Shown piece by piece: positions 47,902 through 59,816 of a stretch of DNA of 64,000 nucleotides. The notes under the pieces were generated by a model, which saw only the letters and a program-made list of their open reading frames with translations, did no database searches and had not been told where the DNA came from. The DNA is from Dermanyssus gallinae (Eukaryota > Arthropoda > Arachnida > Mesostigmata > Dermanyssidae): NCBI GenBank assembly GCA_003439945.1, contig QVRM01001482.1, positions 88,198 through 152,197 of the forward strand, given 5' to 3'. Every line of letters begins with the position of its first letter. Position 1 is the first letter of the stretch. Position numbers and translations under genes: made by a program.

Positions 47902-49038
47902 GGTTAGTCCTCTACCGGGTCCTCTACCTTCAACAAACTAGAATCAAAAACATTTTTAGGAGGCTCTTTTTAATATCCTGATCTACCACGTGATCGAAGC
48001 GTGCTAGAAGCACTGCTGCCACTGCTTTCGTCATCACCAACATCAGTAACTGCCTCCTTCGGTTGCGGCACTTTGCACAATTCATGAATTGTAAGTTCAG
48101 AAAAAAACTGCCTGAGGATGCGCAACATGTCCAAACTGAAAGTTACAACCTTATTTCTTACTATTACTACTTGTGCTTCTTGGGCCGGTGGAAGTTATCG
48201 TGGCTGGTGTGGCCGGCAAGTGCCCGTCAAAGGCCAGGGTGTCTTCAACAGTATGTGCTAACCTGTTCTTTATCTCTCAACCGTGGTCCGCGTGAAGTTA
48301 AGTAACGGCAGCGGTGGCTGTACCCACGTAACGGGCTGTAGCTCACCAATGGCTAGCCACACACAGTTAAGGACGGCGCTGGGATGATACAGATATTGAG
48401 CTTAGCATAAATAACCCTAGTAACATCCAAGCGTACATTGTGTTTATGACAAGACAAATTATGTTTAGAGCAGGCCAAATGCTGAAATTTGGGTTGACAG
48501 CAGCTTCACAAGTCATACGGGAACAAACATTTAGCCGATGAAGGTGATGACAATGCCAACCATTGGAAGTTAGTTGCGCACATACCCTTGGAGATTATCC
48601 TGACGATGTGCCTTACGATTGACTAAGCGTTTTTCCCTTTCCATTTATATATAAATATATATAATATATATGTATATATAATACACCTGTATTCAACTAT
48701 TTCAGACACGGGCGATAGCCTTTTCTGCAAAATTACCTGAATAGTTATAATTGTTTGAATTTATGTAAGAATGGAATTTTCAAGCTCAATGAAGAGTTAT
48801 TGAACATAAATAAATTTGCCGTCCGGAGAAGACGGTCCCATAAAAGAAAAATTGAGGTATACCATTAGATAAACTGACATTATTAGTGTAGTTACTACGT
48901 TTGTGAAAAGTGTTAAAGCAGGCTTGTAGACTAATCTTCTTGTTTGTGTGCTCACCTTTGTTGTCGTTGTCGTTATGATCCTGTCTGTCTGTCATTGGCC
49001 TGTCTTCGGCGTCTGCCCCCTGCCACGCAATGCTGCAG
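47902..49038. other. Probable intron or 5' flank of the Kazal exon
   Basis: AT-rich with a short AT array near 48645-48675. From about 48955 the sequence becomes T- and C-rich, which can be read as the polypyrimidine tract of the acceptor at 49037-49038. Nothing else is recognised. Confidence 0.5.
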
Positions 49039-49245
49039 AGCCGTGTGAGAAGATTTACTGCCGGTTTGGCGCGGAATGTCACGTGAACGATGACAAGGCG
49101 TACTGTCGCTGCCGGAGGACGTGCTCAGATACGTTCGCTCCCGTCTGTGGCTCGGACGGAGTCACCTACTCGTCCGAGTGCAAGCTCAAGATGGCCTCCT
49201 GCATTAACCAGAAACGCATTTACGTCGACACAACCGGTCCATGCG
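49039..49245 (+). CDS. Internal exon encoding an agrin-like follistatin/Kazal module
   Basis: The 69-codon exon encodes a follistatin module: an EGF-like first half (EPCEKIYCRFGAECH, then AYCRCRRTC) and a Kazal domain with the hallmark FAPVCGSDGVTYSSEC and a closing TGPCG. This layout matches the repeated modules of agrin and related matrix proteins, which are secreted; Kazal modules often bind or inhibit serine proteases. The exon is bounded by an AG acceptor (49037-49038) after a pyrimidine-rich stretch and a GTAAGT donor (from 49246). Both introns are phase 1, as expected for shuffled extracellular modules. An alternative is a first exon starting at ATG 48975, with MILSVCHWPVFG as a weak signal peptide. 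Neighbouring exons were not found in the window, so the introns are large. The family is secure; the exact gene is not. Confidence 0.85.
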
Positions 49246-50646
49246 GTAAGTAATCGCCGATTTTGCATGCTTGTCGTGATCTTGTTGCCGTCTAAGATTG
49301 TTCATTCATTCATTCATTCATTCATCTTATAAAGTTGACTTCAATAGATAAACACAAAAGTGAAGATAGAGTCAATCTTAAATTGTCATAAATTGATGAT
49401 CAAAAATGATTCAGATTTTATTGGATACCTAAAGTAGGCATCTTAAGGCCGCGTCAATTAGGCCGTGTTTATAGTGATTGAGAATACGCGACATAACCAT
49501 ACCGAACGGCTTACGGAAGGAAAGGCGATAATCGCATTTGTGTTTGCGCACTCTTTATAAAGCCTGTTCTGATTTTAAAGTGCCGGCGAGTATACAGCCA
49601 CCGAACCACTGATGGTATTTTTTATGTGCAAGAAAAGAAAAATAGCATAATTGCTCGTTTTGGCTTGCCAATGAAGAGCGCTTAGGCAGTGCTCGGCGGA
49701 TGTATAAATACTTTGGGTAAAGCTAGAAAACGACCTTAGCGCCGTGAGTGGAGCCCCGTCATCGCACGCATTACGCCGCTTTTAATATAGAACTTGCTAA
49801 ATTGTACTCCTAAAGGTTCCTATATGTGTTTAGCAACGAGTTTGGTAACCGAAACACCACCATTTGGTGTCTTGTGGTAGACCTATTAGGTGTAGTGGGG
49901 ATGAAGATATGAAATTATCTAGAGAAGACAATATGATCTTAGGAGTTCAACTCGACAATTACGTTTATTTTAAAGTGTGGAACTAGCAGCATTAGCATTT
50001 AAAAAAATATGCTATTTCGAACAAATATTTATTTGCAAAGGTAGGAAGGTTTGTTTGCTAAAAGGTAAAAGCAGGAGTGCTTAAAAATCGTAAAGTGGCT
50101 ACCTCGGATCCTCACGACCGACCTCCAGAACTAATTGTTGTCTATTAGTGGTTAGCGCTAGGAACAAGATGCTCACTGTTAGCTCTGGCTCGAGCAGTGC
50201 TCTTACCAGACATTAAAAAGACAATGTCGAGACGTCTCAGTGCTCACTCAGTGAATCTACCTGGATTTGACTAAAGTAGCCTGCGTCACTACCCGTTTTG
50301 CAAAAGGGTATTTATTCTGGACTCAATTATTTGTAATATTAAATTTTCAAAATGTAAACCAACCCATGGAACGAATAAAGTGTACAAAAACTTCCTGACA
50401 AGATGACAGTAATGTAGTACAGCGGTTTCGAAGACAGACGGCAATTAGTGTTAGCACTTGCCTTTAATTCAGCAACTACTGCTCCAGCAAAGCCCACTAT
50501 GGTGACAGGCATTTTATTTTTGGGCGAACAAGGACACTAAAATATTGCCAAATCGGTTACAGCTCAAATTTTTAAAAGACCATATCCCCACGGTATTAGC
50601 ACGGTATTATTACTAGCATTTGAAACCCTGGGCGGCCCAGGCAACA
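49246..50646. other. Probable downstream intron of the Kazal gene
   Basis: Starts with the donor GTAAGT. Contains an ATTC tetranucleotide run at 49300-49325 and AT-rich DNA. No further exon is recognised. Confidence 0.5.
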
Positions 50647-50874
50647 TCACCCGCAAACTTCTCCACAGAGTCGGTGAGCAGTTAAACCTGGCAACTGGTG
50701 ATAAGCGATCTGCAGGTTTCTTGAGACAACGTCTCGATCTCGACGTTCAACGCGGGAATGCTGCGTCCGTCCGGGGCACACTGCTAATGTGGTCTCAGCC
50801 CACTCTTTACGAGATTGAGTAACATTTACGGCGCACACGTTCTCGGGAGACAATTGTCGCTCCATTGGCATCAT
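50647..50874 (-). mobile_element. Possible N-terminal transposase fragment
   Basis: The - strand frame starts MMPMERQLSPENVCAV, resembling the opening of helix-turn-helix domains of Tc1/mariner-type transposases, and ends with LPGLTAHRLCGEV, resembling the second helix-turn-helix (LTAxxLRxE). The middle matches poorly and no DDE domain follows on the - strand. It is distinct from the element at 34 kb. The resemblance is by eye and may be chance. Confidence 0.25.
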
Positions 50875-53033
50875 TAATAAATTATAATTCTCCCACGGTT
50901 GTAGTCCATGAAAAGCAGTTTCTAACGGTCTTATGGAAGTGGCCTATAGACATCTGTAGCATAGCCAACGGATAGGCGCTATATCATTGAGTAGAGAAGC
51001 GGCCAAATTGACACATGTTTCTGTGCCACTCTTCGAAATGCTAATCGTGTAATCCTAATGGCAATGCAGTGTGCCGTGGCTGAACGTGCTGTAATACAAC
51101 GTGTGTTTGCAAACAATCGTGCATTCCAACTTGGAAAGGGGCAGTTTCTCGCCTATTCAAGCTGTGGATCGGTGAGACCTAAGCAAGCGTGTCGTTTGCG
51201 GCTAAAATATAGGTGTGTGTTTGTGGGTTCTGAGGGAAGATGAGATAAGATTAACGGGCTAGCATAAGGGCGAGGTAGCGGATTTGGTACGAGGCAAATT
51301 GTGCAGACCGAACTTGGTGTGTGCGACGACTGCTTGTGCATAACTGATTTGAGGGAGCTTAGCGCTGACTCAATTATGGCAATAATACCAAACCACCGAA
51401 AGCAGCATATATGATTCACTGTAAATTCGCCGGAACAATAAACCCACCGGTCACCGGGACGATCTATTTTGTTTGGAAGCTATTTGGAGATATGTTGGGA
51501 GCCAACGCGAAATAAAGAACGTCATACAAAGAAATGTGTGATCTCCATGTAGTTATATATGTACGAAATATCCAAATTCACACTCTAGTTAAACAAATAT
51601 GCAACAGAAAAATGGTTAATATATATATATATATATATAAATTTCAAATCGTGGAGATGGCTTTGCTTTAAAATTGTAGCCGGTACTATCCGAAAGTTGC
51701 TACTACTGAATGTGTCATCGCAGTTTGTGCCCGTACAGTATTAAGAAAAGTTTTACTCATTCTAGCCTCATTTCGTTTGTTATATAGCAGCACTTTACAA
51801 GGTGACATAATTTCCTTGTTTTACAAGCAAATGTAGCTACAGATTTTTCACCTAACTAAAAATGGTATTTAATATTTATTTGACCATAATTTTTTTTGTT
51901 AAGCGTGTATTACGGCTTCCAAAGTGCGCTTCGGCAACACTTGCCTTAGATTCCACACTATGAAACTAACTTTGGATATTTAATACGTTTCTTTGCTCAT
52001 AAATATGCGGTTTAGTTTATTAACCAGTACTTGTTTATATACATATGTATTACAGCGTTCCTATATCACTTTCGTCCGCGATATCGCTCCTATGATGATA
52101 TGATACAAACAACAACCTGCAGATTCTTTAAACACACTCGATTCAATATTAAGCGAGTTTAGTTTGATGCCGAGTAATTCGATAGTTTAGCAATTATTTT
52201 GCAATGCTATTTTTCATCTCTGCGGACAAATGACCAAGCCAGCAGTAAAGCCTTTAACTACAAAGTTGAAATTTCTATCCTCTCTTTATGCTCGATATAA
52301 GTCTAGAATCTCCGCTGTAAACAACACGCTGTTAAATGCTTAAACTTTTGTGAGCGTTTTCTTCCTTAACTAGTTACAGGTTTAACTAGAATAACTAAAT
52401 CTTTAGCATAAAACACAAAAACGGCTCTTAAGGTTAGATAATAAATCTGCGTGCCCAGTTATATACAAAAGAAACATAACGTGACTAGCTTAGATCCCTG
52501 GGGCTTCGTCGATAATTTTCGTTAAGAGCGTTTGTATGTAGTGGTCGCTGCCTTTAGCTTAAGTTATATTCTACTCTAGTATATTATGAACAAGGTTGGA
52601 AGAGCGCCCGTTCTGCTGAACCTTTTATGTAGTGTGTCCAGTGAAACGGCCTCTTGTTGTTAAAGCTGAGAGTTGATGAAAGAGAGTTAAAGCTGAGATT
52701 TGAAAGCCGATACAAGAAGCATATGTCTTCCGTTGTAGAAAAGGCGTGATCCATGACTGAAAACAAATGTAACTGTATTCGACGTCGATTGTTCCTTAGT
52801 AAAACCGTGTTGTTCTGCCGAAATTTTATTTCATACGCATATGTATAGTCGACCAGCAATAGGCGACGTTAATGTCTTGTAGAGAAAGCTCGTAAGTGCT
52901 ATGCCTCTGTAATTCCTTGGGTTAAAAGCATCCCCTTACAGGCTGTGGAAAACTTTTCCGCCATTCATCCGGTATCTTGCCGTGTCGAACACATGAGTTG
53001 TTATTTTTGTCAGAACAGGACACACACCTTAAG
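50875..53033. other. AT-rich non-coding DNA
   Basis: AT array at 51619-51639. Stops in all frames over most of the stretch. Nothing recognised. Confidence 0.5.
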
Positions 53034-53862
53034 TTTTTTTTTTTTTTATAGAGGTAACTGGTAAAATGCGTTATGCACACCGGGCGACGTTGTTAAAGCC
53101 TCGGTAGTGTGGGACTCGCACCCACTAAAATCCAGTCGTCCTCTTTGCCCCTTGACGGGGGGTGGCCGCAGTACTGTCTTCTCGAGATTACTTCGCCTGG
53201 CCACTCTTCTTGCCATTTAGGCTGCTCGGCTTTGTGCGGCGGTTATTTTCGCCTCAGAGATACCTTGTGCGAATCTTCTTACTAGAATCCAAAATTTGTG
53301 ATCTTTGAGGAGCGCCTCTACAAGGGCCTGGCATGTCAGGAAGTTCTGCAGTCCTAGGTTCCGGGACAATAGCTCTCGCTCAGTGTCGAAGAAGGAGCAC
53401 CGCTCATAGCAGTGCCTAGCATCATCCGGCTCCCCCGAGTTGCACATGCGGCATACAGGGGAGTCAGTTTTACCGATGCGGTGTAGGTACTGCTGAAAAC
53501 AGGCACCATGGCAGTTGCGCGAGTGGGTAGGTAAGCGAGCCGTGTTTGAGGCTGTACCATTTTTTAAGATCAGGAAGTATTGATCTTGTTCAATATCCAG
53601 GATGGCCCGGCTGGATTGCTTCCCATTGCTGGCTCCATTCGCTTAGTGTGTCGGTTCTGCTGACTAGTGTGCCCTCCGTCACACACCTTGGTGACGTCAG
53701 GTATTCATTGAAAATATGATCAGGCGCTGTCAACTTTTTGTTTTGCTTGGATATAGCTGCGACTTTGATTTCGTTCTCAATAAAATGGAGAAATTCGTCG
53801 AAAGCTTTCTGAAGTGGTAACACGACATCTCTCGTTAAGAGATTTGTGAAGTTCCTCGTCAT
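53034..53862 (-). mobile_element. 3' end of an R1-type LINE with poly(A) tail
   Basis: On the - strand a broken frame reads an R1-like C-terminus: ARLPTHSRNCHGACFQQYLH, then IGKTDSPVCRMCNSGEPDDA and HCYERC. This is the Cys/His (C-x2-C...H-x4-C-like) motif typical of this group. Its stop is near 53217. The 3' UTR then carries TTTTAGTGGGTGCGAGTCCC (+ positions about 53111-53130), a phrase seen in the 3' ends of many R1-group elements. It ends in 14 A (T on + at 53034-53047). The upstream frame (53862-53590) and the middle are offset by two frameshifts. The 5' truncation and poly(A) tail fit target-primed reverse transcription. R1 itself inserts in 28S rRNA genes; no rDNA flanks this copy. Confidence 0.85.
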
Positions 53863-55925
53863 TTTCTAGTTGGTTTGCGGGCGCTAGTCTCCTTGGAACA
53901 AGCAGCCATGGTTTCTGCTTGCTTGCCGAGATTATCTTAATGCGTTGTTGTTCCCCGTCTTCATATGTTTTTTTTTAAATTTTACTTAAACTTAAATGAA
54001 GGTTTAGTTCAGCTAGCTGTAGGAGTTCAATTGGGGTTGTGGGTTTATACAGACAGGTGACGTGCTTTAGTTGTGAACACTGCTTGTCAAAGTACAGCTT
54101 GTGCTTTTTTTTTATTGACTAAATTGAGAAATTACACCTACTCTGAGTGTTTAATCCAAGTTCATTAAGCACAGCTTTAAAACTCTCGTGCCTAGTAACT
54201 TCTTTCGCCAAATCACAGTTAAAATCACTACTTATAATTATAATTGTATTGTCATTTGCGCATATTACGCTATGCCCAGTATTTTTTGATCCATGGTCCT
54301 TTCAACACTTTAGTAATACTGCCGTATGTTTTCGATTTATAGCCTAATATCGAATCACTTTTATGTTAGCATTTCGTCGTCATCGTTTGACCTGCAGCGC
54401 TTGAAGCCAATGCTAACTCCCATCTAGCTTGCTGCGTTAGATATTTTGTAGGGTTTCACCTGATCGCAAACCACGATGCGGTCTAAGGTGTATAGGACCC
54501 CCTGGCCATCGGGCTGAGTAGCTCATTTAATTTATCAGCGCCGGCCTGTACGTGGTAGGTGGTACATAATATACTTAATTCATAAAAGCAAGTTTTGTCA
54601 CTTGCATCGTGTCGGCCGCAACTAATTGGCTGAGGTACTCATTGAGAACGCCTGCAGAGTGTGACAAATCAAATCTGCTGACAAAAAGGGTTTTGACTTT
54701 TGGGCGATTAGGCATATTGCGTGCCTGTACAGCTTTCAGCTAAAACTTTGTGTTTGAGCCTCTAGCTACGTGCATGACAAGCCCACTCTCCCGAATGTGA
54801 GCCAGGAATTGTGTTTCTTATTCTTTCTGCTGGATGCACTGACGACACTGCACTGTTGGCTAATGTTGCAGTATAGATGACATGGAGCAGGTACAATACG
54901 ACTGTAAGACAGATTTACTCTTGGTAAGATTGTCACTTTTTGTGAATGCTTCAAACTTTGCGGTGCAACCAAACGAGCGTGTCATGTTGACTAGCATTGT
55001 CTTAATTTAACCATCACAAAAATCTAGGTGCAACTAAAGGACCTAATTAAATTTCAACCATCTAATGGCACCTCTATCCAGAAGCACGACTTGCTGTACA
55101 AGTTACTGCCGGTATTTAGGAAGTATACTTGGAAGGTGATGCTAAGTCCTTCGTAAACTGTGCGTCCGTTGTGTTGAAGCAATTGTACTGCACAAGTTAC
55201 GCATGAGGGCCCTGTATTCATACGGGCATCCCCGCACAGGGGCAAGCACATATGTATGAACGCAGCTATTTCGGATCAGCACGTAGCTTGCTCGGGAGCA
55301 TACATGAACAATAATACAAACATATTGATTATATACTCGTAGAATTAGAACAAAAAGGTAGTTCATGTAGTTTTACCTCGTCCAAGCGTTCTAAGTTGAG
55401 TGGCCGCTATCGATGGCGCTTGGGGGTAACCATAACGATGAACGTGTATATGGATGCATAGCACACTTTAGAACGCTACAGTAAATGCAACGCCAACTGG
55501 AAGGATCATCTGAGTACTTATATAAAGATAGCGGAACATTCTGTCGTGTAGATTTATTTTCAAACGCCGATTATCGCTGAAGGAAAACTTGGTAGTGTAC
55601 AAGAAAGACATGAATAAACAAAGGCAAAACAAACTGGCGGCCTAAACACACAATCATGATGCACCTGGGAATATGTGACACTATGCTGTGGTGCCTAGAG
55701 TTTGAGCAGCGTACATGCATCAGCAGTATTAGTATTATTATCAAAAATCTGTGGTTCCCGGCCATTGATTTGCCGCTCATGAGCAAGAGGTTCCATATTG
55801 TATGGGTTTGTCCCATGCGCAAAAAAATAACTTTGAATTTTGTGGAATCGGGTTTTACCATGTCCGATTAATAGGGGTTGGATGGTAATGCACCATCTCT
55901 TTTTATTGAGGCATCTGTGCTCCCT
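53863..55925. other. AT-rich non-coding DNA
   Basis: The R1-type LINE may extend further upstream in a state too decayed to follow. Otherwise short frames with no domain. Nothing else is seen. Confidence 0.45.
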
Positions 55926-56084
55926 GTTTTTTTCCGATTATGGACGATTTTTAGTCCACTCCGGCATTTACCTTGTTTAAATTGGGAACCATGAAAACCA
56001 ATTTAGGAGTGGCCGGTCTGGGTCTCGAACCCAGGCCTCCCGAATGCAAGGCAAAGGCTTTTGCCACTAAGCCATCTTGCTCGG
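55926..56084 (-). mobile_element. SINE family B, copy 1 (tRNA-Ala-like)
   Basis: On the - strand it starts CCGAGCAAGATGGCTTAGTG, with an A box (TGGCTTAGTGG), TTGCATT at the anticodon-loop position (TGC, as in tRNA-Ala) and a B box (GGTTCGAGACC). A non-tRNA body follows (GGTTCCCAATTTA, then CTAAAAATC) and ends in an A-rich tail. The copy at 59354-59509 has the same head, body and tail. The TGC anticodon reading is tentative because the stem no longer pairs well. Confidence 0.9.
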
Positions 56085-58182
56085 ATTAAGGGGTAGGCAT
56101 CATGAGGCTTGAATTTATCTGCCGTCTTCAATTTGATCGATTAAAATGCGGACAGTGTAATTTAATTTAAATGCAACAAGAAGCTTTGCCATTGCATATA
56201 CTTACTCGTATATGCGTGATAGTAGCTAATCTCCCAAAAATATTGCTGACCTCTAAGGTTTTGCGGTATATTAAATAATGTTTGTTGATGTTCTGCACCA
56301 CACAGCCTGTACATGCCGTATGCATGCCATACATATATTAATAACGTATTATAATTTCGTTATTTCACTAGAGGTAGTGGGCTAGCAAAGTTGTATTTAC
56401 CTAGCGCTCGTGACTCAATCTAAGTGGATGGCCAATTAGCCAGGTAAGAATTTTTTTAACCTAACTAGAAAACGGTCCTGTGCGTCTAACCGTCCTCTGC
56501 ATGAAAGACTTTCGCAACAAAAGTGGCCTAGACCGACAAAGTGCGTAGTAAGGCGAAAGAAAAAAAGAAGTTGAGTACTTTATTCTCATAAAGTAGTTTT
56601 AGTTTGCTGTTTGTATAAAAGGAAGTTTTGAAACAGCCAGAGCTGCTGTTGCTGGTTCACTGGCTGCCGCACTTGCTGTCAGCAGTGCTGCCCTAAAAGT
56701 GTTCGAACAGGAGCAGGGGGACCTTTTACTCGCCACATCATACAGCATCGCACATGTGGGAGCATTTGACCAGCACGACAAGATGAGATCGAGCAAGATG
56801 AAGTCGATAAAGACCGAGACAAAGTCGAGACTACAATTGCGGGGGATCGGAGGGAGCCAAGGCCGATGTGAGCGAGTTTTGTGTTCCGTGTACAGTGCAC
56901 ATTTCAAAACGACGACGACGACGACGACAACAACCACTGTTACTTCTGCTATTACGTTGGCTATTACTGCTGCTCCTGTTGCGACCGACAATGACGACAG
57001 CTTGGGCCAGCTTCTGGTTGAAGGGGCCACTGTTTGGCGGGCCCATCTAGAGTCCTCACCTGGATGTGTGATGTGGTTGGCTGAGATCGGCGGTCGTTTG
57101 TTCACTTTGCCACCGCCGCCGAATCAACCGGCCGGACGGCCTCAGTTTCAATGGCCTTCGAGGAGCCGGAAATGGTTTGCCGTGCCCCCGTGCCGTATCT
57201 GTGACGTGACGATGAGGTAGGAGTCCCACAAGCAAGGGAACTGATCGTGTCGGTACCCTTCTTGTCGTCGGTATCGGCAACGTCCTCGTCAAATGTTGTT
57301 GCCGTGTGTTGCTCATACACACATCAGTAGCATACGCAAGCGTAAACACTGGAGACGTGCATACAGACACACGTATATATGAACGGACGGAAATACACTC
57401 AAACGCAATTAGCTGTCGCTGCTGTTGTTTTTGTTGCTGTTGTTGTTTTTGTTGTTGTTGTTGTTGTTACTGTTGTCGTCGCTAGAGAAATAGCTTTTGA
57501 CAAGTGGACCCCGGCGGTATTAAATTAAACGTTCATCAAGTTTTCGCGAATGAGTCCATAAGCACGGTTTTTTATGGCCTCCCTCAATCTGGTTTGCACT
57601 GTTTGTGTCGCGTGAACAGCCGTGGCGTGTCGGGCTCGATCTTGGCACGCGTAACTTTACAAGCCTGCCATACTTGCTGTTTGACTGAGCCCACTTCGGG
57701 TTCACGCATCGGCCTGGATCATCGGCCATAGTAAATCCCATGCATTTACTACGATTCGTGGAATATTACTTACGCTATCGTTGGAATGTTGGTGTAGCCT
57801 TTCTTCGTGCCTGTTCACTATGCTTATTCGAGATTACGTTGAGGAATATCTCTGTGGAGCATTTTCGGACGAAGCCCTTGCTGCCTAATGATATGGGAGA
57901 AACGTAAAGTAGGTAGGTAACCTTACGCTAGGGTATCGTGGGTGTCCCTAGCTCTAGCGCAACAGTACGGCGACGTCGTCCCATCTAACGACTATACTAC
58001 TAAATATATGAATAGCACTGTTGATTAAATTGACCACTAGTTACATTTTTTCCTGGCTTGGACGACCTGATTAGTGCCCATTCGAATGAAACTTCCGTTG
58101 CATAATCCAGCCAATGCTCCGATATCCAGGCTAGTGCAGACTTCAGTTTACTACTTATATTATATGTGGAGTAATTTCTTGA
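56085..58182. other. Non-coding DNA
   Basis: ACG triplets near 56910-56930 and a TTG-rich run at 57420-57475. Overlapping frames at 56599-57220 on both strands have no domain. No gene is called. Confidence 0.5.
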
Positions 58183-58373
58183 AGTTTGAGGGCTAGCGGT
58201 CGTTTAAAAGCTGACTTTGAAAACTTTAGTCTTTTTGGTATAGCCTTTACGAACGAAGCTTACGCGCACACCACCTTTATAAATTGGCAGATCTCTCGAA
58301 AGAACAGTATATGTCAAAGTTTATGTGAAATACATAATCGAATTATATAATTAGAAAAAATACTGAATACAAA

Positions 58374-58414
<41 letters not shown>

Positions 58415-58552
58415 TTTTGAATCTTATAGGTGAGCGGTCGTTTAAACCTGACTTTGAAAAGTTTACCCTTTTGGTATATTTATTTCAAAATAAGCCTATG
58501 TACCCTCAATTATACCTCGGCAGAGATTTAAAAAGAAATCAGAACACTGTAT
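58183..58552. repeat. Diverged direct duplication around an (AT)n array
   Basis: Segment 58183-58315 is matched, with many differences, by 58413-58552. Shared phrases include AGCGGTCGTTTAAA, TGACTTTGAAAA and TTTTTGGTAT or TTTTGGTAT. The 31-base AT array (58382-58412) sits directly before the second copy. Divergence shows that the duplication is old. Confidence 0.8.
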
Positions 58553-59117
58553 AATTTCAGTCTACTTAGTATAGGATCCAATTATTTAATGAGCAGTAAG
58601 ATTGCAAAATAAATGGTACAGATATTGCAGTATAATTATATAAAAGAAACAAGCCTGTATTGAAGCTATTTCCTTTTTGAATTGTCATCCATTCAAATTT
58701 AATCCACTCCCTGTTTCATCCCTGGCGTCTTTGATCTGCTCCCGCCGGACAGGTGGGTGGAAGTCGAGGCGGAAATGTCATTATCACGGCTTTTTCTTTT
58801 TGCTCAATCCCCAGTCTCTGGTCCGACCTCGTCCTCATTCCTATTATCATTCCGAACGACGTTCCCCGATAGCGTCGGGTTTGCTTGCGCACACTACCTC
58901 TGCCCTGTACGCGTACTTCCCAACGGGAAATCCACTACTGACTATGGCTATATGATGAAGAAACGGGGCAGTCGTAATGTCGTCAACGAAGTTATCATCA
59001 TATAGCAAAACCAGACAATGTGAATCATGTATAATAAATTATATTTGCATACTAAATCACTAAATCCATGTTTATTTTAAGTCTATAGGTGTGCATATGT
59101 ATATGTACATGTGTATG
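58553..59117. other. Non-coding DNA
   Basis: Short + strand frames at 58677-59005 without domain or splice context. Nothing else is seen. Confidence 0.45.
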
Positions 59118-59138
59118 TGCTCATATAAGTTTAAACTG

Positions 59139-59188
<50 letters not shown>

Positions 59189-59212
59189 GCTAATATAGGT
59201 TTAAACTGAATA
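59118..59212. repeat. 25-bp direct repeats flanking an (AT)n array
   Basis: GCTCATATAAGTTTAAACTG (59119 on) and GCTAATATAGGTTTAAACTG (59189 on) flank the AT array at 59143-59183. The two copies differ at two positions within those 20 bases. Confidence 0.88.
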
Positions 59213-59353
59213 AGCACTTTGTTAAATGTTAGCTTGTAGATCATTTGTAATAGAACGGACCTATCTGAAAACACAAACAATGTATTTCGTAAGCGTGCAG
59301 TTAACGCGAAGACAGCCTTTTTTTATGAAAGGCCTTTGGAAATGCATTACACA

Positions 59354-59509
59354 CCGAGCAAGATGGCTTAGTGGCAAAGCCTTTGCCTTGCATTCAGGAG
59401 GATTGGGTTCGAGACCCAGACCGGCCACTCTTAAATTGGTTTTTATGGTTCCCAATTTAGACAAGGTGGATGCCAGAGTGAACTAAAAATCAACCATGAT
59501 CGAAAAAAC
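59354..59509 (+). mobile_element. SINE family B, copy 2 (tRNA-Ala-like)
   Basis: Head CCGAGCAAGATGGCTTAGTG, TTGCATT in the anticodon-loop region and B box GGTTCGAGACC, then the same body as the copy at 55926-56084 and a CGAAAAAACC tail. Shared tail plus head marks a SINE family. It sits about 300 bases before the LINE cluster, but no sequence link between SINE and LINE 3' ends was established. Confidence 0.9.
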
Positions 59510-59770
59510 CGTATACGGGCATTCTAAAAAAACATGAATTACTAGTAGCTTAGTGTGGCCATATTGGGTATTACAAACCCACTAAACCCCGGACTCCTCC
59601 CCACCTTTCAGACTTAGATTGTATAGCAGTACTGCGGGGAGAACACGGAGACAACTGGAGGATGCTCGCTCTCCAGACTAGGGGTGATTTAAAGGCGTAT
59701 AATACTGACAGCGTACACTTATATTGCCCGTTCAGTTGAACGCATGCCGTGGATATCATAAGTAGTATGT

Positions 59771-59776
<6 letters not shown>

Positions 59777-59815
<39 letters not shown>
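59777..59815. repeat. (AT)n microsatellite at LINE 5' end
   Basis: About 39 bases of AT repeat that stop where the LINE reading frame begins. Confidence 0.95.
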
Positions 59816-59816
<1 letters not shown>

